From NCBI RefSeq assembly GCF_001613225.1, contig NZ_BDBY01000029.1, positions 1 to 51,110 on the forward strand: DNA of 51,110 nucleotides, read 5' to 3'. A program made the position numbers and the translations under genes. This stretch comes from Nocardia pseudovaccinii NBRC 100343. GTDB taxonomy: Bacteria > Actinomycetota > Actinomycetes > Mycobacteriales > Mycobacteriaceae. Numbering within the stretch: position 1 is the stretch's first letter; each line of letters starts with the position of its first letter. Shown one piece after another: positions 31,912-39,481 of the stretch. The notes below the pieces were generated by a model. It was not told the origin of the DNA. It worked only from the letters and a program-made list of their open reading frames with translations, and searched no databases.

Positions 31912-33339
31912 ATGAAGAAACGCCTCGCTCCCCTGCTCCTCGCCGTCGCACTCGCCGCGGCGGGCTGCTCCCTGCAGAGTTCGGACAACACACCCGAAGG
32001 CACTGTCAAGGTCGTCGTCGGCTACCAGTCCAAGACCATCAATACCGTCACCGCGGGCACCCTGCTGCGCGCCCAGGGCTATCTGGAGCAGCGGCTACAG
32101 AAGATCACCGACAGCGGCGGCGCCAAGTACCAGGTGGAGTGGCAGGACTACGACACCGGCGCGCCGATCACCGCGCAGATGCTCGCCGAGAAGATCGATA
32201 TCGGGTCGATGGGCGACTATCCGTTGCTGATCAACGGATCTCGCACCCAGTCCAACGAGCGCGCGAAGACGGCGCTGGTATCGGTGACCGGCTACAACCC
32301 CAAGGGGGCGCTCAATATGGTTGTGGTGCCCCAGGATTCGACGGTGACCGGGATCGGTGACCTGACCGGGCAGAAGATTTCGGCCAGCGTCGGCTCGGCC
32401 GGGCACGGCACCCTGGTGCAGGCGCTCTCGCGGGCGGGTGTCGATCCGGCCAAGGGCGTCGAGGTGCTCAACCAGCAGCCGCAGGTCGGGGCGACCGCAT
32501 TGGAATCGCATCAGGTCGGCGCACTCGCGCAGTTCGTGGCCTGGCCCGGACTGCTGGTCTTCCAGAACAAGGCGAAATTGCTCTACGACGGTGCGGAATT
32601 GGGTGTGCCCACCTTCCACGGCGTGGTCGCGCGACGCTCCTATACCGCCGATCATCCCGAGGTGCTGCAGGCCTTCCTCGCGGCCCAGCTCGATGCCACG
32701 AAGTTCCTGAACGAGAAGCCCTTCGAAGCCGCCAAGATCGTCGCCGACGGTTCCGGATTGCCGCAGGAGGTCGTGTACCTCTACAACGGGCCCGGCGGAA
32801 CGTCTTTCGATACCACACTCAAGCCCGGACTGATCGACGCGTTCAAAGGCGATGTGCAATACCTGAAGTCGATCGGCGACTTCGCCGAACTCGATATCGA
32901 TAAGTTCGTCGATCCAGCGCCGCTGCGCAAGGCCTTCGCCGACAACGGCGCAGGCGACTACGACCAAGCGGTGGCGGCCACCGTCAACCCCAGCCGTGTC
33001 ACCGGCACCGACCCGGTCTGCGCGCGTCCCGTGAGCAATGCCGCACAGGCCGGTGAGCTGTGGCTCGACGGCACGGATCGACCGCAGCCCGCCGCCGATC
33101 CGACCTGCCTGTTGCGCGCTGTTCAGGCGGCCAAGGCGCAGGGCAAGGTGATCCGCGCCGCATATGTGCCCGATGCCGAACTCGGTACGCGCTGGTTCGC
33201 CGATAAGGCGGTGTGGTTGCGCGACGGCGACAGCTTCCTGCCGTTCACGACACCCGCGGCCGCGCAGCGCTATCGGCAGGCGCACCCGGGTGCCGCCGCG
33301 ATCTCCTACGACCAGGCCGTCACGGAAGTCCGACCATGA
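31912..33339 (+). CDS. SsuA/TauA-type substrate-binding lipoprotein with NosL-like C-terminal domain
   Basis: A 475-residue secreted lipoprotein. It has a signal peptide and lipobox AAAGC (Cys19). Residues about 35-350 form a nitrate/sulfonate/taurine-type periplasmic binding fold (VKVVVGYQSKTINTVTAGTL, DIGSMGDYPLL, SVGSAGHGTLVQALSRAGVD). Residues about 365-475 are extra and resemble NosL, a Cu(I)-binding accessory protein: CARPVSNAAQAGELWLDGT, then CLLRAVQAA, then RWFADKAVWLRDGDSFLPFT. This fusion is unusual. The gene overlaps the permease start by ATGA. The ligand is unknown; an oxyanion or sulfonate is suggested by family only. Confidence 0.88.
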   Translation: MKKRLAPLLLAVALAAAGCSLQSSDNTPEGTVKVVVGYQSKTINTVTAGTLLRAQGYLEQRLQKITDSGGAKYQVEWQDYDTGAPITAQMLAEKIDIGSMGDYPLLINGSRTQSNERAKTALVSVTGYNPKGALNMVVVPQDSTVTGIGDLTGQKISASVGSAGHGTLVQALSRAGVDPAKGVEVLNQQPQVGATALESHQVGALAQFVAWPGLLVFQNKAKLLYDGAELGVPTFHGVVARRSYTADHPEVLQAFLAAQLDATKFLNEKPFEAAKIVADGSGLPQEVVYLYNGPGGTSFDTTLKPGLIDAFKGDVQYLKSIGDFAELDIDKFVDPAPLRKAFADNGAGDYDQAVAATVNPSRVTGTDPVCARPVSNAAQAGELWLDGTDRPQPAADPTCLLRAVQAAKAQGKVIRAAYVPDAELGTRWFADKAVWLRDGDSFLPFTTPAAAQRYRQAHPGAAAISYDQAVTEVRP

Positions 33340-34229
33340 CAGCATCACAGAGCGCTTCGTTGTTGCGGGATGGCGCAGCGACGGGCGAGCTCACCGCGCC
33401 CCCGGTCGGCCCGATCGCGGCCGACGGCAATGAAACCGCCGAAGTACGTGGGAGTTCCGCATGGCGCACCCGGCTGCTCCAGGTGGCGTCGGTCGCGACC
33501 GCGATCGGACTGTGGCAGCTGCTCACCGCCAATAATGTGCGGTGGTGGTTGCGCTTCGACACGCTTCCGACGGTCACCGAGATCATCGGTGAATTCGGCA
33601 AGCAGCTCCAGTCGGACCAGTTCTATGTCGATGTCGCGCAATCGCTGATCCGTATTCTCACCGGATTCGGGCTCGCGGCCGTGGCCGGGGTGGTCGCGGG
33701 TATCGGTCTCGGCCGCTCCGGGCTCTTCGCCGCGGTGCTCGGACCGCTCACCGAGTTGGCGCGGCCGATTCCGGCCATCGCGCTGGTGCCGGTGGCGATC
33801 CTGCTGTTCCCGAGCGACGAATCGGGCATCGTCTTCATCACCTTCATGGCATCGCTGTTCCCGGTGCTGGTCAGCACCCGGCACGCGGTACGCGCGCTGC
33901 CGACCATCTGGGAGGACGCGCTGCGCACCCTGGGCGCATCGCGCGCCGATGTCCTTGTGCGAGTGGTATTTCCAGGCATCCTGCCCGGCGTGTTCAGCGG
34001 TCTGTCGGTCGGCATGGGTGTGGCATGGATCTGCCTGATCTCGGCCGAGATGATCTCCGGGCGGCTCGGCATCGGCTACCGGACCTGGCAGGCCTACACC
34101 ATCGTCGATTACCCGGCGGTATTCGTCGGCATGATCACCATCGGCATCCTCGGCTTCGGCACCTCCGGAATCGTGGAATTGGCCGGACGCCGGATCACTC
34201 GCTGGCTGCCGAGGGAGGTCGCCGAATGA
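33336..34229 (+). CDS. ABC transporter permease, SsuC/TauC type
   Basis: A 297-residue inner-membrane permease with about six helices. The coupling loop is EDALRTLGASRADVLVRVVF followed by PGILPGVFSGLSVGMGVAWI, the EAA motif of the sulfonate/nitrate/taurine class. The N-terminal 50 residues are a low-complexity cytoplasmic stretch. It overlaps the binding-protein stop and the ATPase start (both ATGA), so it forms one importer with them. Confidence 0.93.
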   Translation: MTASQSASLLRDGAATGELTAPPVGPIAADGNETAEVRGSSAWRTRLLQVASVATAIGLWQLLTANNVRWWLRFDTLPTVTEIIGEFGKQLQSDQFYVDVAQSLIRILTGFGLAAVAGVVAGIGLGRSGLFAAVLGPLTELARPIPAIALVPVAILLFPSDESGIVFITFMASLFPVLVSTRHAVRALPTIWEDALRTLGASRADVLVRVVFPGILPGVFSGLSVGMGVAWICLISAEMISGRLGIGYRTWQAYTIVDYPAVFVGMITIGILGFGTSGIVELAGRRITRWLPREVAE

Positions 34230-34972
34230 CCACGACAACCGCACCCGCCACCCCGACCACAACCGGAATGCGGTTGAGCCTGGACGGAATTCGCATCGCC
34301 TATGGCGGCAAAACGGTGCTCGAGAACCTCGATCTGGCCATCACGCCCGGCGAAATCCTGGTCGTGGTCGGCAAATCCGGCTGCGGCAAGTCGACGCTGC
34401 TACGGGCGATCGCCGGACTGCGCAAGCCGGACCACGGCGTGATCCGCGCCGACGGCATTGCGGTGACCGGACCATCCGCCGACCGCGCCCTGGTCTTCCA
34501 GGACGACGCGCTGCTGCCGTGGCGCACCGTACGCCAGAACATCGAGCTCGCACTGCAATTGCGCAAAGTGTCGCGGGCCGAACGCAAGGCGAGCGCCCGG
34601 CATTGGGTGGAGGAGGTCGGACTCACCGGCTACGCCGATTATCTGCCGCGCGATCTGTCCGGCGGCATGCGGCAGCGAGTCCAGTTGGCGCGCAGTCTCG
34701 CCGGATCGCCGCGCGTGGTGCTGATGGACGAACCATTCGGCGCACTCGACACCCAGACCCGGACAACCATGCAGCGCTTGCTGATCGACACCTGGCGCGC
34801 GCACCCCACCACCGTCGTATTCGTCACCCATGACCTGGACGAGGCGCTGCTGCTCGGCGACCGCATCGCGGTACTGGGCGGCGGCGCGCTGCACACCCTG
34901 GTCGATGTGCCCGAGCCCCGCACACCGGCGGATCGCCGGTCGGTGAAGGCCGAAATCCTGGAGAAGTTGTGA
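34226..34972 (+). CDS. ABC transporter ATP-binding protein, SsuB/TauB type
   Basis: A 248-residue ATPase. It has Walker A GKSGCGKST, Q-loop VFQDDALLPWRTV, signature LSGGMRQRV, Walker B VVLMDEP with the GALD D-loop, and the switch His in FVTHDLDEA. This set is typical of sulfonate/taurine/nitrate importers. Its stop overlaps the GTG start of the flavoprotein (GTGA), so synthesis of transporter and enzyme is coupled. Confidence 0.95.
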   Translation: MTTTTAPATPTTTGMRLSLDGIRIAYGGKTVLENLDLAITPGEILVVVGKSGCGKSTLLRAIAGLRKPDHGVIRADGIAVTGPSADRALVFQDDALLPWRTVRQNIELALQLRKVSRAERKASARHWVEEVGLTGYADYLPRDLSGGMRQRVQLARSLAGSPRVVLMDEPFGALDTQTRTTMQRLLIDTWRAHPTTVVFVTHDLDEALLLGDRIAVLGGGALHTLVDVPEPRTPADRRSVKAEILEKL

Positions 34973-37650
34973 ATATTCCCGAGCTATCCGATCGGATCCG
35001 GCTCGACTGCGATGTGCTCGTCATCGGCGGCGGCACCGCGGGGACCATGGCCGCACTGACCGCCGCCGAGGCAGGCGCCGATGTGCTGCTGCTGGAGAAG
35101 GCGCATGTGCGGCACTCCGGCGCCTTGGCCATGGGTATGGACGGGGTCAACAATGCGGTGATTCCCGGCAAGGCCGAGCCCGAGGACTATGTCGCCGAAA
35201 TCACCAGGGCCAATGACGGAATCGTCAACCAGCGCACCGTCTATCAAACCGCCACCCGCGGCTTCGCAATGGTGCAGCGACTCGAACGCTACGGCGTGAA
35301 GTTCGAGAAGGACGAGTACGGCGAGTACGCGGTACGCCGGGTGCACCGGTCCGGGTCGTATGTGCTGCCCATGCCCGAGGGCAAGGACGTCAAGAAGGCG
35401 CTGTATCGCGTACTGCGCCAACGCAAGATGCGCGAGAAGATCCGCATCGAGAACCGGCTCATGCCGGTGCGGGTACTCACCGATGCGGGCCGCGCGGTGG
35501 GTGCCGCCGCATTGAATACGCGCACCGGCGAATTCGTGGCGGTGGCTGCCAAGGCGGTGATCCTGGCGACCGGTCCGTCCGGCCGCTTGGGGCTGCCCGC
35601 ATCAGGTTATCTGTATGGCACTTACGAGAATCCCACCAATGCGGGCGACGGGTATTCGATGGCCTATCACGCGGGCGCGGAGCTCAGTGGTATCGAGTGC
35701 TTCCAGATCAATCCGCTCATCAAGGATTACAACGGTCCGGCCTGCGCCTATGTGGCCAATCCGTTCGGCGGGTACCAGGTGAACGCCAAGGGCGAACGCT
35801 TCGTCGACTCCGATTACTGGTCCGGGCAGATGATGTCGGAGGTCAAGCGCGAGATCGAATCCGCGCGCGGGCCCATCTATCTCAAAGTGTCACATCTGCC
35901 CGACGAGACCCTCACGACGCTCGAAGGAATCCTGCACACCACCGAACGCCCGACCCGTGGCACCTTCCACGCCAATCGCGGCCATGACTATCGCACCCAC
36001 GATATCGAGATGCATATCTCCGAAATCGGCTTGTGCGGTGGGCATTCCGCATCCGGCGTATGGGTCGACGAACACGCCCGCACAACCGTGCCCGGACTCT
36101 ACGCCGCCGGTGATCTCGCGTGCGTGCCGCACAACTACATGATCGGCGCTTTCGTCTTCGGTGATCTGGCGGGAGGTCACGCCGCATCGACACTGCCCGA
36201 AGTCGCTGCGCCCGTTGAACTTCCGCAAGACCAACTGACCGAGGCACACGAACTGATCTACCGGCCGCTGCGGCAGCCGGACGGCCCGCCGCAGCCGCAG
36301 GTCGAGTACAAGCTGCGCCGATTCGTGAACGACTATGTGGCGCCGCCGAAGACGGCCGCGAAACTGTCGATCGCGGTCGAGACCTTCGAGCGGATGCGCG
36401 GCGAAATCGTCGAAATCGGCGCCCGCACACCACATGAGCTCATGCGCGCGGTCGAGGTCTCCTTCATCCGCGACTGCGCCGAAATGGCGGCGCGCAGTTC
36501 ACTGACCCGCACCGAATCACGGTGGGGGCTCTATCACGAACGCGCCGATCTGCCGCAGCGCGACGACGACGAGTGGCGCTATCACCTGAACCTGCGCAAG
36601 AACTCCGATGGCGCGATGGAATTCCTGAAGCGGCCGGTCGCGCCGTATCTGGTACCGGTGCCCGGTCTGGATGACCTGCCGTCGACCGACCCCACTGTGG
36701 TCCCGGTCGCGCAACCGGAACTCGTCGCTGGGCGCGCACCGGCCGACGCGCCGCGCACCGTCCGCACATCGACGACACCACCGTCGCCACGATTGGTCAG
36801 CCTGCTGGCCCTGGATTCGCCTACGGTGCAGGATCTTTCGACCTATCTGTCCGATGCCGATGCCGGTGTTCGAGTGGCGGCACTGTCGGTGCTGACCGAG
36901 AACACCCCCGAGGGATTCACATCGGTATTGATCGGCGCGCTCGACGATGACGCGGCATCCGTTCGTGCGGCGGCCGCCGCGAGTTTGCGCGAACTCGTGG
37001 AGGTGCTTCCCGATTCGACCGGCCTCGCCGATCGACTGCACTCCCCCGACCCGGTCGTCCGGGCGACCGTCGTGGATCTGCTGCGTGCGCTGCGGGCCGG
37101 AACAGCGGCGCAATTCGTTGCAGCGCTGGCTGATTCGGACCATCGGGTGCGCATCGAGGCGGTGCGGGCTCTGGTATCGCTCGACGACTGGCAGGCCGTC
37201 TCGTCGGCGGCGACCGATGAGAACCGCGAGGTGCGCATTGCCGTCGCGCACGGGTTGTCGGCGATCGGCGGGCATGGCACCGAAACGGCGCGCTCTCTTG
37301 CCGAGGATCCGGATCCGCTCGTGCGTGCCGCCGCGCTGGCTTCCTTCGCGAATCTCGGTGTCGCGCAAGATGACACGGTGCTCCTTGTCGGCGCGCTCGC
37401 ACACTCTGCCTGGCAGGTGCGAGTGGGTGCCGCGCGGGGTCTCGCGGGCGCGGACCCCGAATTCGGCGTCACCCCGCTTTCCGAAGCTCTGCACGATCCA
37501 CACCTCGATGTGCGCAAAGCAGCGGTATTGTCGCTGTCCACCTGGCCGCACAGCGGGGCGGCGCACGATGCACTGAAGCTGGCGATCGATGACGGCGATG
37601 CGGATGTGCGCGCCTATGCGCGCCGCGCGTTGGACAGCGTGCATTCCTAG
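34969..37650 (+). CDS. AprA/fumarate-reductase-like flavoprotein with C-terminal HEAT-repeat domain
   Basis: An 893-residue FAD enzyme. The Rossmann dinucleotide motif is LVIGGGTAGTMAALTAAEAG (residues 17-36), with LLLEKAHVRHSGALAMG following. FAD contacts recur at ILATGPSGR (about 198) and LYAAGDLACVPHNYMIGAF (377-395); His388 there sits where AprA has an essential His. A helical cap with SRWGLYHERADLPQ (517-530) matches the FrdA/AprA C-terminus. Residues about 611-893 are 8-10 HEAT-like repeats (AGVRVAALSVL, VRAAAAASLRELV, VRIAVAHGLSAIG). Electrons probably pass to or from the AprB-like ferredoxin. The substrate is unknown; fumarate or adenylylsulfate are not implied by context. Confidence 0.88.
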   Translation: MNIPELSDRIRLDCDVLVIGGGTAGTMAALTAAEAGADVLLLEKAHVRHSGALAMGMDGVNNAVIPGKAEPEDYVAEITRANDGIVNQRTVYQTATRGFAMVQRLERYGVKFEKDEYGEYAVRRVHRSGSYVLPMPEGKDVKKALYRVLRQRKMREKIRIENRLMPVRVLTDAGRAVGAAALNTRTGEFVAVAAKAVILATGPSGRLGLPASGYLYGTYENPTNAGDGYSMAYHAGAELSGIECFQINPLIKDYNGPACAYVANPFGGYQVNAKGERFVDSDYWSGQMMSEVKREIESARGPIYLKVSHLPDETLTTLEGILHTTERPTRGTFHANRGHDYRTHDIEMHISEIGLCGGHSASGVWVDEHARTTVPGLYAAGDLACVPHNYMIGAFVFGDLAGGHAASTLPEVAAPVELPQDQLTEAHELIYRPLRQPDGPPQPQVEYKLRRFVNDYVAPPKTAAKLSIAVETFERMRGEIVEIGARTPHELMRAVEVSFIRDCAEMAARSSLTRTESRWGLYHERADLPQRDDDEWRYHLNLRKNSDGAMEFLKRPVAPYLVPVPGLDDLPSTDPTVVPVAQPELVAGRAPADAPRTVRTSTTPPSPRLVSLLALDSPTVQDLSTYLSDADAGVRVAALSVLTENTPEGFTSVLIGALDDDAASVRAAAAASLRELVEVLPDSTGLADRLHSPDPVVRATVVDLLRALRAGTAAQFVAALADSDHRVRIEAVRALVSLDDWQAVSSAATDENREVRIAVAHGLSAIGGHGTETARSLAEDPDPLVRAAALASFANLGVAQDDTVLLVGALAHSAWQVRVGAARGLAGADPEFGVTPLSEALHDPHLDVRKAAVLSLSTWPHSGAAHDALKLAIDDGDADVRAYARRALDSVHS

Positions 37651-37731
37651 CCGTACGTTCGGCGATCCGCATCAGAACCATCCGCGTCGACACCGGGGCC
37701 TGGTGCGACCCCGCCTCGAGTCGAAACCGAG

Positions 37732-38097
37732 TCATGCGCAGCGGAATTGGAAGCCCGCCACCGGTGTCGTGCCGGGTGCCACGTCGACCTGAACATAGGC
37801 GATGCTCGCCAGCTCGCAGCCGGACGGAACGGAGGTGACCTGCGCCTGGTAGCAGCCGTTCGGGAACGTCTGCGCCACGGTTCCATCGCCCCCGGTCGTC
37901 AGGGTGGCCAGTACCGGACCGGCGGCGCACGTCGTAATGCCGACTCCGACACCGGTCACCGGTAGTTGATCTGTGCCCGTGGTCGCCTGCACCTTCAGCG
38001 GACCATCGCCCGGTGGCTGCGCACCGGCCGCGCCAGTGGGCAGCATCGCCACCAGTGCGGCACCGAGTACGGATGCGACGAGCAGCGTGTTGCGCAA
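37732..38097 (-). CDS. small secreted cysteine-containing protein
   Basis: A 121-residue exported protein. TTG 38097 is chosen as start because AAGGAG lies 6 nt upstream and a signal peptide follows at once (RNTLLVASVLGAALVAMLPT, cleavage near AGA). The mature part is a compact beta-like domain with four cysteines (ITTCAAG, FPNGCYQA, PSGCELAS, C-terminal RCA), likely two disulfides, and GGDGTVAQTFPNGCY. The pattern recalls actinobacterial Ig-like surface domains, but no family was assigned. It is convergent with the flavoprotein gene. Confidence 0.72.
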   Translation of the reverse strand: MRNTLLVASVLGAALVAMLPTGAAGAQPPGDGPLKVQATTGTDQLPVTGVGVGITTCAAGPVLATLTTGGDGTVAQTFPNGCYQAQVTSVPSGCELASIAYVQVDVAPGTTPVAGFQFRCA

Positions 38098-38210
38098 ACG
38101 GGTCTCCTTCGGTGGATGTGAGCTGATCCGGGCGATCGCCCCTGCCACCGTATTCCAAACCGACCGGCACGGCCACGACCCGAGGCCGCCAGCGTCCATC
38201 GCGCCGAGGC

Positions 38211-38795
38211 TCAGGCGGGATCCGCGACAACCACCACACCGCTCGGCGCATCGACCAGCGAAACCGTCCGCGCGGCAGCATCATCCACGTGCACGCGCGG
38301 ATGATCGGGCAGCTCGGATTCGTAGTACGTACCCGGACCGTAGAATTGGCCGTACTTCACGACCACGCCGCCGATATCGAGCACCGCGGCCTCGTGTTCC
38401 TGGATGACGGCACCGCGCCCGGCTGGCGGCTCCCACGCAATGCTCTGGGCGACAAAGCGTTTCGCGCCCGCAGCCTGCGCGGCGGCGATCAGATTGCGAG
38501 TGCCCTCGGAACGGATGCGCGCATTCGCACCGGCGAGTTCCGGGAGCAGCGCGGCGTCGTCGGGGAGATCGGTGAGCTGATGCATCACCAGATCGGGCCG
38601 GAAGGCGGCGGCCGCCGCGGTCAGCGCGTCGAGGTCGTACACATCGCAGACCACCGGTTCCGCACCGGCGGACCGCACCTGGTCGACCTTGGTCGCGGAC
38701 CGGGTCATCCCCGCAACCTCGTGTCCGGCCTCGATCAGCAAGGGCAACAACCGGGTTCCGACAACGCCGGTCGCACCGGCCAGATAGATCCGCAC
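38211..38795 (-). CDS. NAD(P)-binding epimerase/reductase-like protein
   Basis: A 194-residue protein beginning VRIYLAGATGVVGTRLLPLL, the GxxGxxG motif of atypical/extended SDR proteins. It continues GHEVAGMTRSATKVDQVRSA and GTRNLIAAAQAAGAKRFVAQ. It is short compared with full NAD-dependent epimerases (about 300 residues): the substrate-binding C-terminal part is reduced, and a Tyr-x-x-x-Lys pair is not obvious. GTG 38795 is chosen over longer open starts since it begins exactly at the first beta strand. It is divergent from the phosphoribosyltransferase gene. Confidence 0.82.
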   Translation of the reverse strand: MRIYLAGATGVVGTRLLPLLIEAGHEVAGMTRSATKVDQVRSAGAEPVVCDVYDLDALTAAAAAFRPDLVMHQLTDLPDDAALLPELAGANARIRSEGTRNLIAAAQAAGAKRFVAQSIAWEPPAGRGAVIQEHEAAVLDIGGVVVKYGQFYGPGTYYESELPDHPRVHVDDAAARTVSLVDAPSGVVVVADPA

Positions 38796-38892
38796 CCGAT
38801 CCAGCCTAATTCCCGGACAGATAACGGGGAACGCCGCCGCGTAGCTGGTCGTATGCTCTATGCCCAGCGGTATCGAGGGAGATGGAGGATCC

Positions 38893-39387
38893 ATGGCGGA
38901 TCGGGAAGTGCTGACCTGGGAGCTGTTCGGGACGGCGAGCCGCGAGCTCGCCACCGAAATCGCCAAGGACGGGTTCGAACCGGATCTGATTCTCTCGATC
39001 GCACGCGGCGGCCTATTCGTCGCGGGGGCGCTCGGTTACGCGCTGGACGTGAAGAACCTGCACGTGATGAATGTCGAGTTCTACACCGGTATCGATCAGC
39101 GCCTCGACCTACCCGTCATGCTGCCGCCGGTCCCGCAGGCGGTCGATCTGGCCGGTTCGACAGTCCTGATCGCCGACGATGTGGCCGATACCGGCGCCAC
39201 CCTCAAACTCGTGCGCGACTTCTGCATCGACCATGTCGCCGAGGTGCGCTGCGCGGTCGTCTACCAGAAACCGCATTCCGAGGTCGATTGCGAATACGTC
39301 TGGCGCCGCACCGACCGCTGGATCAACTTCCCCTGGTCCACCGAACCACCTGTCGTCGACCGGCAGACCCGAGTGCTCGACGCCTGA
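38893..39387 (+). CDS. phosphoribosyltransferase (hypoxanthine/xanthine-type fold)
   Basis: A 164-residue type I PRTase. The PRPP-binding motif is VLIADDVADTGATLKLV (two acidic residues then the D-T-G-A-T loop), and an earlier ILSIARGGLFVAGAL is the loop region before the flexible hood. WINFPWSTEPP near the C-terminus is common in the actinobacterial xanthine/hypoxanthine-like group. Start ATG 38893 has GGAGG about 8 nt upstream. It probably transfers ribose-5-phosphate to a purine base; the exact base is not evident. Confidence 0.92.
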   Translation: MADREVLTWELFGTASRELATEIAKDGFEPDLILSIARGGLFVAGALGYALDVKNLHVMNVEFYTGIDQRLDLPVMLPPVPQAVDLAGSTVLIADDVADTGATLKLVRDFCIDHVAEVRCAVVYQKPHSEVDCEYVWRRTDRWINFPWSTEPPVVDRQTRVLDA

Positions 39388-39481
39388 GCCGCGCGACTCG
39401 GCGCGCCCGGTGTCACGGGTGCACCCACCGACCGTGCGGAAACTCGAAGCGGCCGGATTCCGCGCCGGGACCAGGCAGCCG

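Noticed and set aside
34969..37650. Plain fumarate reductase or succinate dehydrogenase flavoprotein
   Set aside because: There is no iron-sulfur SdhB or membrane anchor gene; the AprB-like ferredoxin, importer genes and HEAT tail fit poorly with that role.
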